Of a DNA stretch of 32,578 nt, positions 22,714 to 32,528 are shown piece after piece. Origin of the DNA: an uncultured Oscillospiraceae bacterium (GTDB taxonomy: Bacteria; Bacillota; Clostridia; Oscillospirales; Oscillospiraceae); the NCBI GenBank assembly GCA_900756575.1, contig CAAEKQ010000119.1, positions 1 through 32,578 of the forward strand. The letters are read 5' to 3'. Below the pieces are notes generated by a model. It searched no databases, was not told where the DNA came from, and saw nothing but the letters and a program-made list of their open reading frames with translations. The translations under genes and the position numbers were made by a program. The stretch's first letter is position 1. Every line of letters starts with the position of its first letter.

Positions 22714-25494
22714 ATGGGTTTATTTTCCAACACCATGAACAAGCTGTTCGGCACCCATTCTCAGCGGGAGGTCAAGTCCATCACCCCCATTGTGGACCGC
22801 ATTGAGGCGCTGGGCGACACCTATAAGGCCATGAGCGAGGCCGAGCTGAAAAGTCAGACCGAGGTGCTCAAGGGCCGCCTTCAGAAGGGCGAAAGCCTGG
22901 ACGACATTCTGCCCGATGCCTTTGCCGCCATCCGCGAGGCTGCGGACCGTGTGCTGGGTATGCGTCCCTACCGGGTGCAGCTCATCGGCGGCATCATCCT
23001 CCATCAGGGCCGTATCGCCGAGATGAAAACCGGTGAAGGTAAAACGCTGGTGGAAATTCTCCCCGCATACCTCAATGCCCTCACCGGAAACGGCGTTCAC
23101 ATCGTCACCGTCAACGACTACCTGGCCAAGCGTGACTCCGAGTGGATGGGCAAGGTCTTCCACTACATGGGTCTGTCCGTGGGCCTGATTATCCACGGTC
23201 TCACCAACCAGGAGCGGAAGGACGCCTATGCCGCCGACATCACCTACGGCACCAACAACGAGATGGGCTTTGACTACCTCCGTGACAACATGGCAACCTA
23301 CAAAACCGAGATGGTGCAGCGTGGCCATGCCTTCGCCGTGGTGGATGAGGTGGACTCCATTCTGATTGATGAAGCCCGTACCCCTCTGATCATTTCCGGT
23401 AAGGGCGAGGCGTCCTCTCAGCTCTATGCCCAGGCCGACAGTCTGGTGGCCCGGATGAAGAAAATGGTCTTCGCCGACACCGACGACAAGGAAGCCCAGG
23501 ACGATCTGGACTGCGACTACATTGTCAACGAGAAGGACCGCACCGCCACCCTCACCGCCTCCGGCATCAAAAAGGCCGAGCAGTTCTTCGGCATTGAGAA
23601 CCTGTCTGATCCCGAGAACAACACCATTTCCCATCATGTGAACCAGGCTTTGAAGGCCCGGGGCGTCATGCGCCGGGATATTGACTACGTGGTTAAGGAC
23701 GGTCAGGTCATCATCGTTGACGAGTTCACCGGCCGACTGATGTATGGCCGCCGGTACTCCGAGGGTCTGCATCAGGCCATCGAGGCAAAGGAAGGCGTGG
23801 ATGTGGCCAACGAGTCCAAGACCCTTGCCACCATCACCTTCCAGAACTACTTCCGTCTTTATAGCAAGCTCTCCGGTATGACCGGTACCGCACTCACCGA
23901 GGAAGACGAGTTCATTCAGATCTACAATCTGGACGTCATCGAGATTCCCACCAACAAGCCCGTCATTCGAATTGACCATCCCGACGTGGTGTACAAGACC
24001 GAGGCCGGCAAGTTCCGTGCGGTCATCGCCCAGGTAAAGGAGTGTCACGAAAAGGGTCAGCCTGTGCTGGTTGGCACCATCTCTATTGAAAAGTCCGAGG
24101 TGCTCTCCAAGCTGCTGAAAAAGGAAGGCATTGCCCACAATGTCCTCAACGCCAAGCACCACGAGAAGGAAGCGGAGATTGTTGCCCAGGCCGGTAAGTT
24201 GGGGGCCGTGACCATCGCCACCAATATGGCAGGCCGTGGTACCGATATCATGCTAGGCGGCAACCCGGAGTTTATGGCAAAGAACGACCTTCGGAAGCAG
24301 GGCATGGACGAGGAGCTGATTATCGAGTCCAACTCCTATGCCGACACCGACAACGAGGAAATTCTCGCTGCCCGGGCCGCTTATACCGAGCTTTACAACA
24401 AATATCACGCCGAAACCACCAAGGAAGCCGAGCAGGTCCGGGCCGCAGGCGGTCTGTTCGTCATCGGCACCGAGCGCCATGAGTCCCGGCGTATTGATAA
24501 CCAGCTGCGCGGCCGTTCCGGTCGTCAGGGCGATCCCGGTGAGACCCGGTTCTATATCTCCCTGGAGGATGATCTGATGCGGCTGTTCGGCTCCGAGCGT
24601 GTGTCCTCCATGATGGACCGCCTGGGCCTGGACGAGGACACCCCCATCGACCAGAAGATTCTCTCCGGCGCCATTGAGAACGCTCAGAAGAAGAAGGAAA
24701 GCATCAACTTCCAGACCCGTAAAAACGTGCTGGAATACGACGACGTGATGAACACCCAGCGCAAGGTGATTTACGAGCAGCGCCAGAAGGTGCTGGACGG
24801 CGAGGATCTTCAGGAATCCCTGCACACCATGCGCAAGAACGTGTTTGCCTCCGATATCCACTCCGTCATGGGCGAGAAGGGCTACCTTGAGGATCGGGAG
24901 GAGCTCCAGGAGATTCTCAAAAATATGGAGGGCCTGTACTTCCCCAAGGGCGTTTACAATCCCAGTGACGAGGAGCTTTCCTCTCTCACCGCCGACACCC
25001 TGCTGGAGAAGCTCATGTCCCTTGCCGATCAGGTCTATGCCGTGAAGGAAGCCGCCTACGGTTCCCCCCTGATGCGGGAGGCCGAGCGCGTGATTACCCT
25101 CCGTGTGGTGGATGAATACTGGATGGATCAGATCGACGCCATGCAGGATCTGCGCCAGGGCATCGTGCTCCGGGCTTACGGCCAGAATGATCCTCTGGTG
25201 GAGTATAAGCGCGAGGGCTATGCCATGTTCGAGGCCATGAACCGCTCCATTCAGGAGGAAACCACCCGCCGTCTGTTCCTGTTCCGGATTCAGCGGAACG
25301 AGCCTTTGAAGCGTGAGAAGGTGGCAAAGGTCACCGCCGCCGGTGCCGGAGACGACAAGTCCGTCAAGAAGGCGCCCATGAAGAAGAAAATCAAGGTTGG
25401 CCGGAACGATCCCTGCCCCTGCGGTTCCGGTAAAAAATACAAGAACTGCTGCCTGGACAAGGACATGGCAGCCGGTAAAAACGTTGAGTCCTGA
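22714..25494 (+). CDS. secA: Preprotein translocase motor ATPase SecA
   Basis: A 926-residue ATPase that drives preproteins through SecYEG at the membrane. Walker A MKTGEGKT is at 104-111, the DEAD-type box reads VDEVDSILIDEARTP, and helicase-like motifs NMAGRGTDIMLGG and QLRGRSGRQGDPG follow. The C-terminal zinc tail PCPCGSGKKYKNCC, which contacts SecB or ribosome in other bacteria, is present. The start is ATG 22714 (MGLFSNTMNKLFG), with AAAGGAC upstream; an in-frame ATG 33 bases earlier adds residues with no family match and has no ribosome site. Length is slightly above the ~840-900 usual for Firmicutes. It heads a co-directional run. It would serve the exported GH20, SLH and repeat proteins of this window. 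Confidence 0.97.
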   Translation: MGLFSNTMNKLFGTHSQREVKSITPIVDRIEALGDTYKAMSEAELKSQTEVLKGRLQKGESLDDILPDAFAAIREAADRVLGMRPYRVQLIGGIILHQGRIAEMKTGEGKTLVEILPAYLNALTGNGVHIVTVNDYLAKRDSEWMGKVFHYMGLSVGLIIHGLTNQERKDAYAADITYGTNNEMGFDYLRDNMATYKTEMVQRGHAFAVVDEVDSILIDEARTPLIISGKGEASSQLYAQADSLVARMKKMVFADTDDKEAQDDLDCDYIVNEKDRTATLTASGIKKAEQFFGIENLSDPENNTISHHVNQALKARGVMRRDIDYVVKDGQVIIVDEFTGRLMYGRRYSEGLHQAIEAKEGVDVANESKTLATITFQNYFRLYSKLSGMTGTALTEEDEFIQIYNLDVIEIPTNKPVIRIDHPDVVYKTEAGKFRAVIAQVKECHEKGQPVLVGTISIEKSEVLSKLLKKEGIAHNVLNAKHHEKEAEIVAQAGKLGAVTIATNMAGRGTDIMLGGNPEFMAKNDLRKQGMDEELIIESNSYADTDNEEILAARAAYTELYNKYHAETTKEAEQVRAAGGLFVIGTERHESRRIDNQLRGRSGRQGDPGETRFYISLEDDLMRLFGSERVSSMMDRLGLDEDTPIDQKILSGAIENAQKKKESINFQTRKNVLEYDDVMNTQRKVIYEQRQKVLDGEDLQESLHTMRKNVFASDIHSVMGEKGYLEDREELQEILKNMEGLYFPKGVYNPSDEELSSLTADTLLEKLMSLADQVYAVKEAAYGSPLMREAERVITLRVVDEYWMDQIDAMQDLRQGIVLRAYGQNDPLVEYKREGYAMFEAMNRSIQEETTRRLFLFRIQRNEPLKREKVAKVTAAGAGDDKSVKKAPMKKKIKVGRNDPCPCGSGKKYKNCCLDKDMAAGKNVES

Positions 25495-25503
25495 GGAGGC
25501 GCC

Positions 25504-26310
25504 ATGAGCTTTCATGATCTCCGCAGGGGAACGCTCCTCTGCTACCAAAGCGATCTTTTGCACCAGCCCCACGGGTTTACCACCCGGTTTGGGGGCGTCA
25601 GTACCGGGCATCTTGCCTCCATGAATCTGGGGCTGTCCCGGGGCGATGACAGGGAAAATGTGCTGAAAAACTACGAAATTCTCGGAGAGGCCATTGGCTT
25701 TGATCCCCACAAAACCGTCCAGGCAGTGCAGGTTCACGGGAACGCCGTGCGCCTTTGCACCGAAGGCGACTGGGGCAAGGGTCTCTATGTCCACACGGAC
25801 TATGAGGCCGACGGTCTCATGACCAATGTTCCCGGCACCGCCCTGGTGGTCTTCTCCGCCGACTGCGGCACCATTTTGCTGGAGGATCCGGTGACCGGTG
25901 CGGTGGGCGCGTGTCATGCCGGTTGGCGGGGCACTGCCCTTGGCATTGCAGAAAAGACCGTAACTGCCATGGTCAATGCCTATGGCTGCGACCCGAACAA
26001 CATCCGGGCGGCACTGGGCCCCTGCATCTCCCCCTGCTGCTTTGAAACCGACGAAGACGTGCCCCAGGCGATGATTGCGGCCCTGGGCGACGAGGCCATG
26101 CCCGCCATCACCCAAAAGGGCGCAAAATATCACGTGGACATCAAATATCTCAACCGCCTGTTCCTAGAGAAGGCCGGAGTGCTGCCCGAGCATATGGACA
26201 CCAGCCCCCTTTGCACCGCCTGCGACCCGGATCAGTTCTGGTCCGCCCGGCGGCATAAGGATCAGCGGGGTTCTCTGGGCGCCATCATCGTCGCGGGAGG
26301 GAACTCATGA
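25504..26310 (+). CDS. pgeF: Peptidoglycan editing factor PgeF (YfiH/LACC1 family)
   Basis: A 268-residue protein of the DUF152/LACC1 fold. The metal-site residues are seen in order: H78 (VQVHGN), C121 (FSADCG) and H138 (CHAGWRG). The signature GFTTRFGGVSTG (24-35) is also present. In E. coli the homologue limits misincorporation of L-Ser in muropeptides; other members cleave purine nucleosides, and older databases call the family multicopper oxidases. ATG follows a GAGGAGG that overlaps the secA stop, nine bases after it. Its last four bases overlap the next gene (ATGA), so the lipoprotein downstream is translationally coupled. Confidence 0.94.
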   Translation: MSFHDLRRGTLLCYQSDLLHQPHGFTTRFGGVSTGHLASMNLGLSRGDDRENVLKNYEILGEAIGFDPHKTVQAVQVHGNAVRLCTEGDWGKGLYVHTDYEADGLMTNVPGTALVVFSADCGTILLEDPVTGAVGACHAGWRGTALGIAEKTVTAMVNAYGCDPNNIRAALGPCISPCCFETDEDVPQAMIAALGDEAMPAITQKGAKYHVDIKYLNRLFLEKAGVLPEHMDTSPLCTACDPDQFWSARRHKDQRGSLGAIIVAGGNS

Positions 26311-28040
26311 GCCGCCGGACGGTTTGCGGTGTTCTCGCCGCCTGTCTGGTCTTCTCCCAGCTGACCGGCTGCGGAGACAAGGCCGTCCAGTCCAGCGCTC
26401 CGGAGCCTTCCTTCGGCGTGCAGGCCAGCGCGGCAGAACCCGTTATGGATTCCGCCGTGGAGACCCAGGTGCCCGTCTCCTCCGGTACCTTTTCCATGCC
26501 CTACAACGGAAGCTACGGCTGGAACCCCTATACCTGCCGCAGTATGGAAAATCAGGCCGTGATGCAGATGATTTATCAGGGCTTGTTTACCCTGAATCAG
26601 TCCTTCGACGCAGAACCGGTGCTCTGCAAGGATTTTTCCGTCAGCGACGATGGGCTGACCTATACCATTACGCTGCAAAGTGCGTGGTTTTCCAATGGAA
26701 GCGCTCTAACCGCCGCCGATGTGACCTATTCCCTGTCTCAGGCCCAGCAGTCTGAGCTGTATTCTGAGCGCTTAACAGACATCTCCGGCTATGAGGCCGT
26801 GGATTCCGGGACGGTAGCCATTTATCTCAGTCAGCCCAACGACAGGCTTCCCTGTCTTCTGAATTTCCCCATCATCCGGGACGGCTCCTCCCCCAACGGT
26901 TCTCCCCAGGGCACCGGGCCCTTTGTGCGCAACGGCGATGTACTCTCGCTGGATCAGAATTGGTGGCAGGGCGCGGAACGCGTTCAGTTCCAGACCGTTA
27001 CCCTATGCTCCAGCACCTCGGCGGAGGACACCCGGGATAATTTCGAAATGGACAATGTGGATCTGGTCTATAACGATCCCCAGTCCTCCACGGCGGCCAC
27101 ATTTCACTGCGACTATGAGCTTTGGAACAGCCCCAACACGGTGATGCAGTACATTGGCTTCAACATGACCACCGGTCTGTGCTCCTCCAAGGACATCCGT
27201 ACCGCCATCATTCGGGCCATTGACCGCAGCACCATTGCCGAATCGGTTTACCATAACTTTGCCGATCCCACCGCGCTGCCGGTTCCGGCCATCAGCAGTT
27301 TATATAATAAGGAATTGGCCCGGAATTATGAGTACGACGCCGATACCGCCCTGACCCAGTTGCTGGATAATTCTCTGTTCTATCTGCCGGACGACGATCC
27401 CCGGCTCACCGGTGGCCCCGGCGCCCAGCGAAATCAGACAGACGACGCCGCGCAGGATTCTTCGGACGAAAGCAGTGCATTGGAAGAAGACGTTCTGCCG
27501 GATGAAACCGATCCCGAGGCCGATCCGGAGGCCGATCCGGACGCCACCCAAGAGGACACTGCTCAGGAGGAAGAAACCACCTATAATGATCTTGTGCTGA
27601 TTGTCCTCTCCGGCAACGCAAACCGGGTTGCGGCGGCAAAGCTGGCTGCGGAGCAGCTGACGGATGTGGGCTTTACGGTCACGGTGAAATCTCTATCCGA
27701 AAACGAATTTCTGACGGCGCTGAATACCAGCGAATACGATCTCTACTATGCCGACGTCTGCCTGAGCCCCGATCTGGATCTTCGGCCTCTGCTGAAGACC
27801 AGCGGCGACCTGAACTATGGCGGCATCCCAGAGGATTCTGTTTTGTCAGACCGCATCTACAACGCCCTGGAGAACAGCGGCAACCATTACGATCTCTATC
27901 AGTATGTCATGGATCAGGGCTATCTCTGCCCCATCCTTTTTGAAAACAATGCCGTTTTCACCTCCCGCGGGGTCTTTTCCGGGCTCACCCCCGCCCCGGG
28001 GAATCTCATTTATGACATCCAAACCATCACAGTAAAATGA
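26307..28040 (+). CDS. ABC-type solute-binding lipoprotein, family 5, with acidic insertion
   Basis: A 577-residue exported lipoprotein with lipobox LTGC (19-22). The family-5 (peptide/nickel-type) fold shows GSYGWNPYTCRSMENQAVMQ near the start, the GLTYTITLQ and ALTAADVTYSL strands, and a C-terminal lobe after ~430. A low-complexity acidic segment at ~363-428 (LEEDVLPDETDPEADPEADP) splits the fold; its EADP unit is a short DNA tandem repeat. No permease or ATPase gene is nearby, so its transporter must be elsewhere, or it acts as a stand-alone receptor. Overlap with pgeF hints at cell-wall peptide binding, but this is only context. The start is the ATGA overlap with pgeF. Confidence 0.88.
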   Translation: MSRRTVCGVLAACLVFSQLTGCGDKAVQSSAPEPSFGVQASAAEPVMDSAVETQVPVSSGTFSMPYNGSYGWNPYTCRSMENQAVMQMIYQGLFTLNQSFDAEPVLCKDFSVSDDGLTYTITLQSAWFSNGSALTAADVTYSLSQAQQSELYSERLTDISGYEAVDSGTVAIYLSQPNDRLPCLLNFPIIRDGSSPNGSPQGTGPFVRNGDVLSLDQNWWQGAERVQFQTVTLCSSTSAEDTRDNFEMDNVDLVYNDPQSSTAATFHCDYELWNSPNTVMQYIGFNMTTGLCSSKDIRTAIIRAIDRSTIAESVYHNFADPTALPVPAISSLYNKELARNYEYDADTALTQLLDNSLFYLPDDDPRLTGGPGAQRNQTDDAAQDSSDESSALEEDVLPDETDPEADPEADPDATQEDTAQEEETTYNDLVLIVLSGNANRVAAAKLAAEQLTDVGFTVTVKSLSENEFLTALNTSEYDLYYADVCLSPDLDLRPLLKTSGDLNYGGIPEDSVLSDRIYNALENSGNHYDLYQYVMDQGYLCPILFENNAVFTSRGVFSGLTPAPGNLIYDIQTITVK

Positions 28041-28069
28041 CACAGGACAGGAAAATGGAGGTTCAAACA

Positions 28070-31000
28070 ATGAATCAGGTTTATCGCTGCTACACGGAAA
28101 AGCGGGAGGGCTTCCAGGTGGAAGCCGGGAGCCTGCTGCGGGATCTGCGGGATCAGCTGGGCATCACCGGCCTTACCCGTCTGCGGATTCTCTGCCGGTA
28201 TGATTCTCAGGGACTAAGCCCTGAAATTTACGCCAAAGCCCGCCAGACGGTCTTCTCCGAGCCCATGGTGGACGACTGCTATGACGAAACCATGCCGGAG
28301 CTGGGTGACTGCACCGTATTTGCCGTGGAATCTCTCCCGGGTCAGTACGATCAGCGGGCCGATTCCTGCGCCCAGTGCATCGGAATTCTAACCTGCGGCG
28401 AGCGTCCTCTGGTATCCGCCGCCAAGGTCTATGCCCTCTATGGCGCCATCACTCCCGAGGAGCTTCAGCGCATCAAGGAATATGTCATCAACCCCGTGGA
28501 GAGCCGGGAAGCCCGCCTGGATAAGCCCCAGAGCCTGGAGCAGACCTATGCTATCCCCACTGAGGTCGCCACCCTCACCGGCTTTACTACGCTTAATAAG
28601 GATGCGCTTGCTCCGCTGATCGACCAGTACGGACTGGCCATGGACACGGACGACCTGAGCTTTTTCCAGGATTACTTCAAGAACGAGGCCCATCGGGATC
28701 CCACCATCACCGAGCTGAAGGTGGTGGATACCTACTGGTCCGATCACTGCCGCCACACCACCTTCTCCACCCACATCGACCAGGCGGATATTCAGGACGA
28801 GGACGTGAAGAAGGCCTATGAGCTCTATCTCCAGTGCCGTCAGGAGGTCTACGGAGAGAAGGCCAAGACCCGCCCCATCACCCTGATGGACATGGGCACC
28901 CTGGCCGCCAAAACCCTGAAAAAGCGCGGCATTCTCCGGCACCTGGACGAATCCGAGGAGATCAACGCCTGCTCGGTACATATTGACGCGGACATGGACG
29001 GCAAGCCCGAGGACTGGCTGCTGATGTTCAAGAACGAGACCCATAACCATCCCACAGAGATTGAGCCCTTCGGCGGTGCTGCCACCTGCGTCGGCGGCGC
29101 GATCCGTGATCCTCTGTCCGGCAGAAGCTATGTCTATCAGGCCATGCGCGTCACCGGTGCAGGCGATCCCACCGTTCCCATTTCCGACACCCTGCCCGGC
29201 AAGCTCCCCCAGCGAAAGCTCACCACCACCGCAGCGGCCGGTTATTCCTCCTATGGCAACCAGATCGGCCTTGCCACGGGTCTGGTTCACGAGTTCTATC
29301 ATCCCGGCTATATTGCAAAGCGCATGGAGATCGGCGCGGTGGTCGGCGCGGCTCCCGCTTCCAATGTAGTTCGTCTGACCCCCGCTCCCGGTGATCGGGT
29401 GATCCTGTTGGGCGGACGCACCGGACGGGACGGCTGCGGCGGCGCAACGGGCTCCTCCAAGAGCCATACCTCCGCTTCCCTCGAGACCTGCTCTGCGGAG
29501 GTTCAGAAGGGCAACGCGCCTGAGGAGAGAAAGCTCCAGCGTCTGTTCCGCGATCCCCAGGTCACCCGGATGATCAAGCGCTGCAACGATTTTGGCGCAG
29601 GCGGCGTATCCGTTGCCATCGGCGAGCTGGCCGACGGTCTCGACATCGACCTGAACGCCGTTCCCAAGAAGTATGACGGTCTGGACGGCACCGAGCTGGC
29701 CATTTCCGAGTCCCAGGAGCGTATGGCTGTGGTGGTTGCTCCGGAGCATGTGGACGAATTTATGGCCGCTGCCAGCCGCGAAAATCTGGAGGCTACCCTG
29801 GTTGCCACCGTCACCGAAAGTCCCAGAATGGTTCTCCGCTGGAATGGCAAGGCCATTGTGGATCTGAGCCGGGAATTTCTGGCCAGCAACGGCGCAGATA
29901 AGCATACCACCGTGGCCGTGCCCAACCTGCCCGAGCCCACGGCCCAGATTGCAGGCACTACCGTGGCTGAAAAGCTCAAGAATCTGGTGGAAAGCCTGGA
30001 TTGCTGCTCTCAGCAGGGCCTCACCGAGCGGTTCGACGGCTCCATCGGCGCGTCTTCCGTGCTGATGCCCTTCGGCGGCCGCCATCAGTCCACCCCCACT
30101 CAGGTCATGGCTGCACTGCTCCCCTCCGGCACCCGGGACACCTCCACCTGCTCCGTGATGGGCTATGGCTTTAACCCCGCCATTTCCTCTCAAAGCCCCT
30201 TTGCCGGTGCGGCTACCGCTGTCATCGAGTCCGTTTCCAAGCTGGTTGCTGCCGGCTGCGATCCCGATGCGGCTTATCTCACCTTCCAGGAGTATTTTGA
30301 GCGGCTTCGTACCGAGCCTGAGCGCTGGGGAAAACCCTTCTCCGCTCTGCTGGGCGCCTTTACCGCACAGATTGGTCTGGGCGTTGCGGCCATCGGCGGG
30401 AAGGACTCCATGTCCGGTTCCTTCAACGAGCTGGATGTGCCCCCCACTCTGGTTTCCTTCGCCATTGCCGCGCAGAATGCAGGCAAGGTGCTGACCCCTG
30501 AATTCAAGTCCGCCGGTCATCCGGTTTATCTGTTCACCGCCCCCGGCTATCGGGATCTGGAGGGCACCAAGGAGATGTTCTGCCAGGTGCACGCCCTTGC
30601 CGATCAGGGTAAGCTGCTCTCCGGCTGGTCTCTCACCGCCGGTGGTGCTGCCGAGGGTATCTTCAAGATGAGCCTGGGCAACCTGGTTGGCTTCCGTCTG
30701 GCTGACGGCGTGGATGCCGACTCCCTGTTCACCCAGAGCTACGGCTCCATCCTTGTGGAGGCCAAGGAGCCTCTGGAGCTTGGAACCCTGCTGGGCTACA
30801 CCACCGAGGACGCCGTGCTGGATTTGGGCGAAACGCTCTCCATCGCAGAGTATGAGAAGCTCTGGGCGGACAAGCTGGAGTCCGTCTTCCCCATGAAGGC
30901 AGGCACCCAGGAGACCGTTCCCACCATCTCCTATCCCCAGCGGCCCCAGCAGGCGCCCGCCTACAAGCACCTGAAGCCCAAGGCCGTGATCCCCGTCTTC

Positions 31001-31774
31001 CCGGGCACCAACTGCGAATACGACACCGCCCGTGCCGTTGCAAAATCCGGCGGCGAAGCGGAGATCATCGTGGTGCGGAACCTCACCGCCAGTGCCCTTG
31101 CCGAGACCGCAGACGCCATGGAAAAGGCCATCCGCTCCGCGCAGATGGTGATCCTCCCCGGCGGCTTCTCCGGCGGCGACGAGCCTGACGGCTCCGGCAA
31201 GTTCATTGCGTCCTTCTTCCGGAATCCCCAGCTGTCCGATGCCATCCATGACCTGCTGGGTCAGCGGGACGGCCTGATGCTGGGCATCTGCAACGGCTTC
31301 CAGGCGCTCATTAAGCTGGGCCTGGTGCCCTTCGGCAAGATTGTTCCCATGGACGCCGAGTGCCCCACCCTGACTTATAACCTCATTGGCCGCCACCAGA
31401 GCCGCTACTGCACCACCCGGGTTGCTTCCGTAAAGTCCCCCTGGCTGATGCACTGCAACGTGGGCGACCTTCACAACATTCCCGTCTCCCATGGCGAGGG
31501 ACGGTTTGTGGCAACGGATGCCATGCTGAAGCAGCTCATCGACAACGGTCAGATTGCTACCCAGTATACCGACCTGGCAGGCACCCCCTCCATGGACATT
31601 CAGTACAACCCCAACGGCTCCATGCTGGCCATCGAGGGCATCACCTCCCCCGACGGCAGAGTGCTGGGCAAGATGGGCCACACCGAGCGCGCCGGTCAGT
31701 TCGTCGGCAAGAACATCTATGGCAGCAAGTACCAGCCCATCTTCCAGGCCGGTGTCGATTACTTCAAGCTCTAA
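28070..31774 (+). CDS. purL: Phosphoribosylformylglycinamidine synthase (fused PurL-PurQ)
   Basis: A 1234-residue enzyme for step four of purine synthesis: FGAR + ATP + glutamine to FGAM. The N-terminal and two AIR-synthase-like domains include YWSDHCRHTTFSTH, FKNETHNHPTEIEPFGGAATC and GGKDSMSGSF. The C-terminal glutaminase (~975-1234) begins with FPGTNCEYD and has catalytic C1074 (GICNGF) and H1141 (SHGEGRF). This single-chain form is the clostridial/streptococcal type, not the split PurS-PurL-PurQ of Bacillus. ATG 28070 is chosen for its GGAGG eight bases upstream; an upstream in-frame ATG overlaps the previous gene without one. No other pur gene is in the window, so purL stands apart from any pur operon here. 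Confidence 0.96.
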   Translation: MNQVYRCYTEKREGFQVEAGSLLRDLRDQLGITGLTRLRILCRYDSQGLSPEIYAKARQTVFSEPMVDDCYDETMPELGDCTVFAVESLPGQYDQRADSCAQCIGILTCGERPLVSAAKVYALYGAITPEELQRIKEYVINPVESREARLDKPQSLEQTYAIPTEVATLTGFTTLNKDALAPLIDQYGLAMDTDDLSFFQDYFKNEAHRDPTITELKVVDTYWSDHCRHTTFSTHIDQADIQDEDVKKAYELYLQCRQEVYGEKAKTRPITLMDMGTLAAKTLKKRGILRHLDESEEINACSVHIDADMDGKPEDWLLMFKNETHNHPTEIEPFGGAATCVGGAIRDPLSGRSYVYQAMRVTGAGDPTVPISDTLPGKLPQRKLTTTAAAGYSSYGNQIGLATGLVHEFYHPGYIAKRMEIGAVVGAAPASNVVRLTPAPGDRVILLGGRTGRDGCGGATGSSKSHTSASLETCSAEVQKGNAPEERKLQRLFRDPQVTRMIKRCNDFGAGGVSVAIGELADGLDIDLNAVPKKYDGLDGTELAISESQERMAVVVAPEHVDEFMAAASRENLEATLVATVTESPRMVLRWNGKAIVDLSREFLASNGADKHTTVAVPNLPEPTAQIAGTTVAEKLKNLVESLDCCSQQGLTERFDGSIGASSVLMPFGGRHQSTPTQVMAALLPSGTRDTSTCSVMGYGFNPAISSQSPFAGAATAVIESVSKLVAAGCDPDAAYLTFQEYFERLRTEPERWGKPFSALLGAFTAQIGLGVAAIGGKDSMSGSFNELDVPPTLVSFAIAAQNAGKVLTPEFKSAGHPVYLFTAPGYRDLEGTKEMFCQVHALADQGKLLSGWSLTAGGAAEGIFKMSLGNLVGFRLADGVDADSLFTQSYGSILVEAKEPLELGTLLGYTTEDAVLDLGETLSIAEYEKLWADKLESVFPMKAGTQETVPTISYPQRPQQAPAYKHLKPKAVIPVFPGTNCEYDTARAVAKSGGEAEIIVVRNLTASALAETADAMEKAIRSAQMVILPGGFSGGDEPDGSGKFIASFFRNPQLSDAIHDLLGQRDGLMLGICNGFQALIKLGLVPFGKIVPMDAECPTLTYNLIGRHQSRYCTTRVASVKSPWLMHCNVGDLHNIPVSHGEGRFVATDAMLKQLIDNGQIATQYTDLAGTPSMDIQYNPNGSMLAIEGITSPDGRVLGKMGHTERAGQFVGKNIYGSKYQPIFQAGVDYFKL

Positions 31775-31795
31775 GATACAAGGAGGAACACGCCC

Positions 31796-32500
31796 ATGGA
31801 GCCAAGCAACACCACAGTCAAACGGGTCAGCTCCGGCGTATGGGCACTGGAACAGGAGATCGTCCGCTGCTTCCTGATCGTGGGGCAGCAGCGGGCCCTT
31901 CTGCTGGACACCGGCGCCGAAGCCTGTGACCTCATGGGCATGATCCGTGAGATCACCCCCCTGCCGCTGGTGGTGCTCAACACCCACGGCGACGGCGATC
32001 ACACCGCCAACAACAATCAATTCCGCGACATCCACGCCCATCCCGACGAGTTTGCCACCATCCGCCGGTTCCGCCCGGATCTCACCAGCACGCTGCACCC
32101 CATTACCGCACTTTCCGCCTTCGATCTAGGGGATCGGGTGCTCCATGTGATCGAAACCCCGGGCCATACCCCCGGCAGCATCTGTCTGTTGGATCGGAAG
32201 AACCGGATTCTGTTCTCCGGCGATACCCTGTCCTACGGACCGGTATTTCTGTGCGGAGAACACCGAGATATCCACACCTACCGGGAAACGCTGGTCAAGC
32301 TCATGACCATGGGTGGCTTTGACACCATCTATCCCTGCCACAGCACCTGCCCGGTGTCCCTGTCGGTGATTTCGGCACTGCTGGCTGCGGTAGACGGTGC
32401 GCTGGACGGCTCCATCTCCCCGGAGCCCAGCGATATTCCCACCCCGGACGGCCTAACGCCCATGGTCTACACTGTGGGAAAATGCGGAATTTTGTACTAA
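31796..32500 (+). CDS. MBL-fold metallo-hydrolase with variant HGDGDH motif
   Basis: A 234-residue metallo-beta-lactamase-fold protein. The metal motif reads H64-G-D66-G-D68-H69 where the family normally has HxHxDH, so one metal-binding His is Asp. Other ligands are in place: H124 (ETPGHTPGS), D143 (FSGDTL) and H182 (YPCHS). This pattern fits glyoxalase II-like or lactonase-like hydrolases; the substrate is unknown. The ribosome site AAGGAGGAA lies 21 bp after purL, and the next gene starts 28 bp after its stop, so it is probably in the same transcript. Confidence 0.9.
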   Translation: MEPSNTTVKRVSSGVWALEQEIVRCFLIVGQQRALLLDTGAEACDLMGMIREITPLPLVVLNTHGDGDHTANNNQFRDIHAHPDEFATIRRFRPDLTSTLHPITALSAFDLGDRVLHVIETPGHTPGSICLLDRKNRILFSGDTLSYGPVFLCGEHRDIHTYRETLVKLMTMGGFDTIYPCHSTCPVSLSVISALLAAVDGALDGSISPEPSDIPTPDGLTPMVYTVGKCGILY

Positions 32501-32528
32501 CGCAACTTTCACCCCGGGAGGTTTTTCT

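Noticed and set aside
24253..26133. A 626-codon minus-strand frame across secA and pgeF (and similar ones at 22720-24162, 16314-17627 and 8150-9172)
   Set aside because: Low-complexity His/Gly/Val-rich translations without domains, opposite firmly identified genes.
28388..32098. A 1236-codon open frame on the minus strand, antisense to purL and the MBL gene
   Set aside because: It mirrors GC-rich codon use of purL, has no recognisable domains and crosses two well-supported genes.
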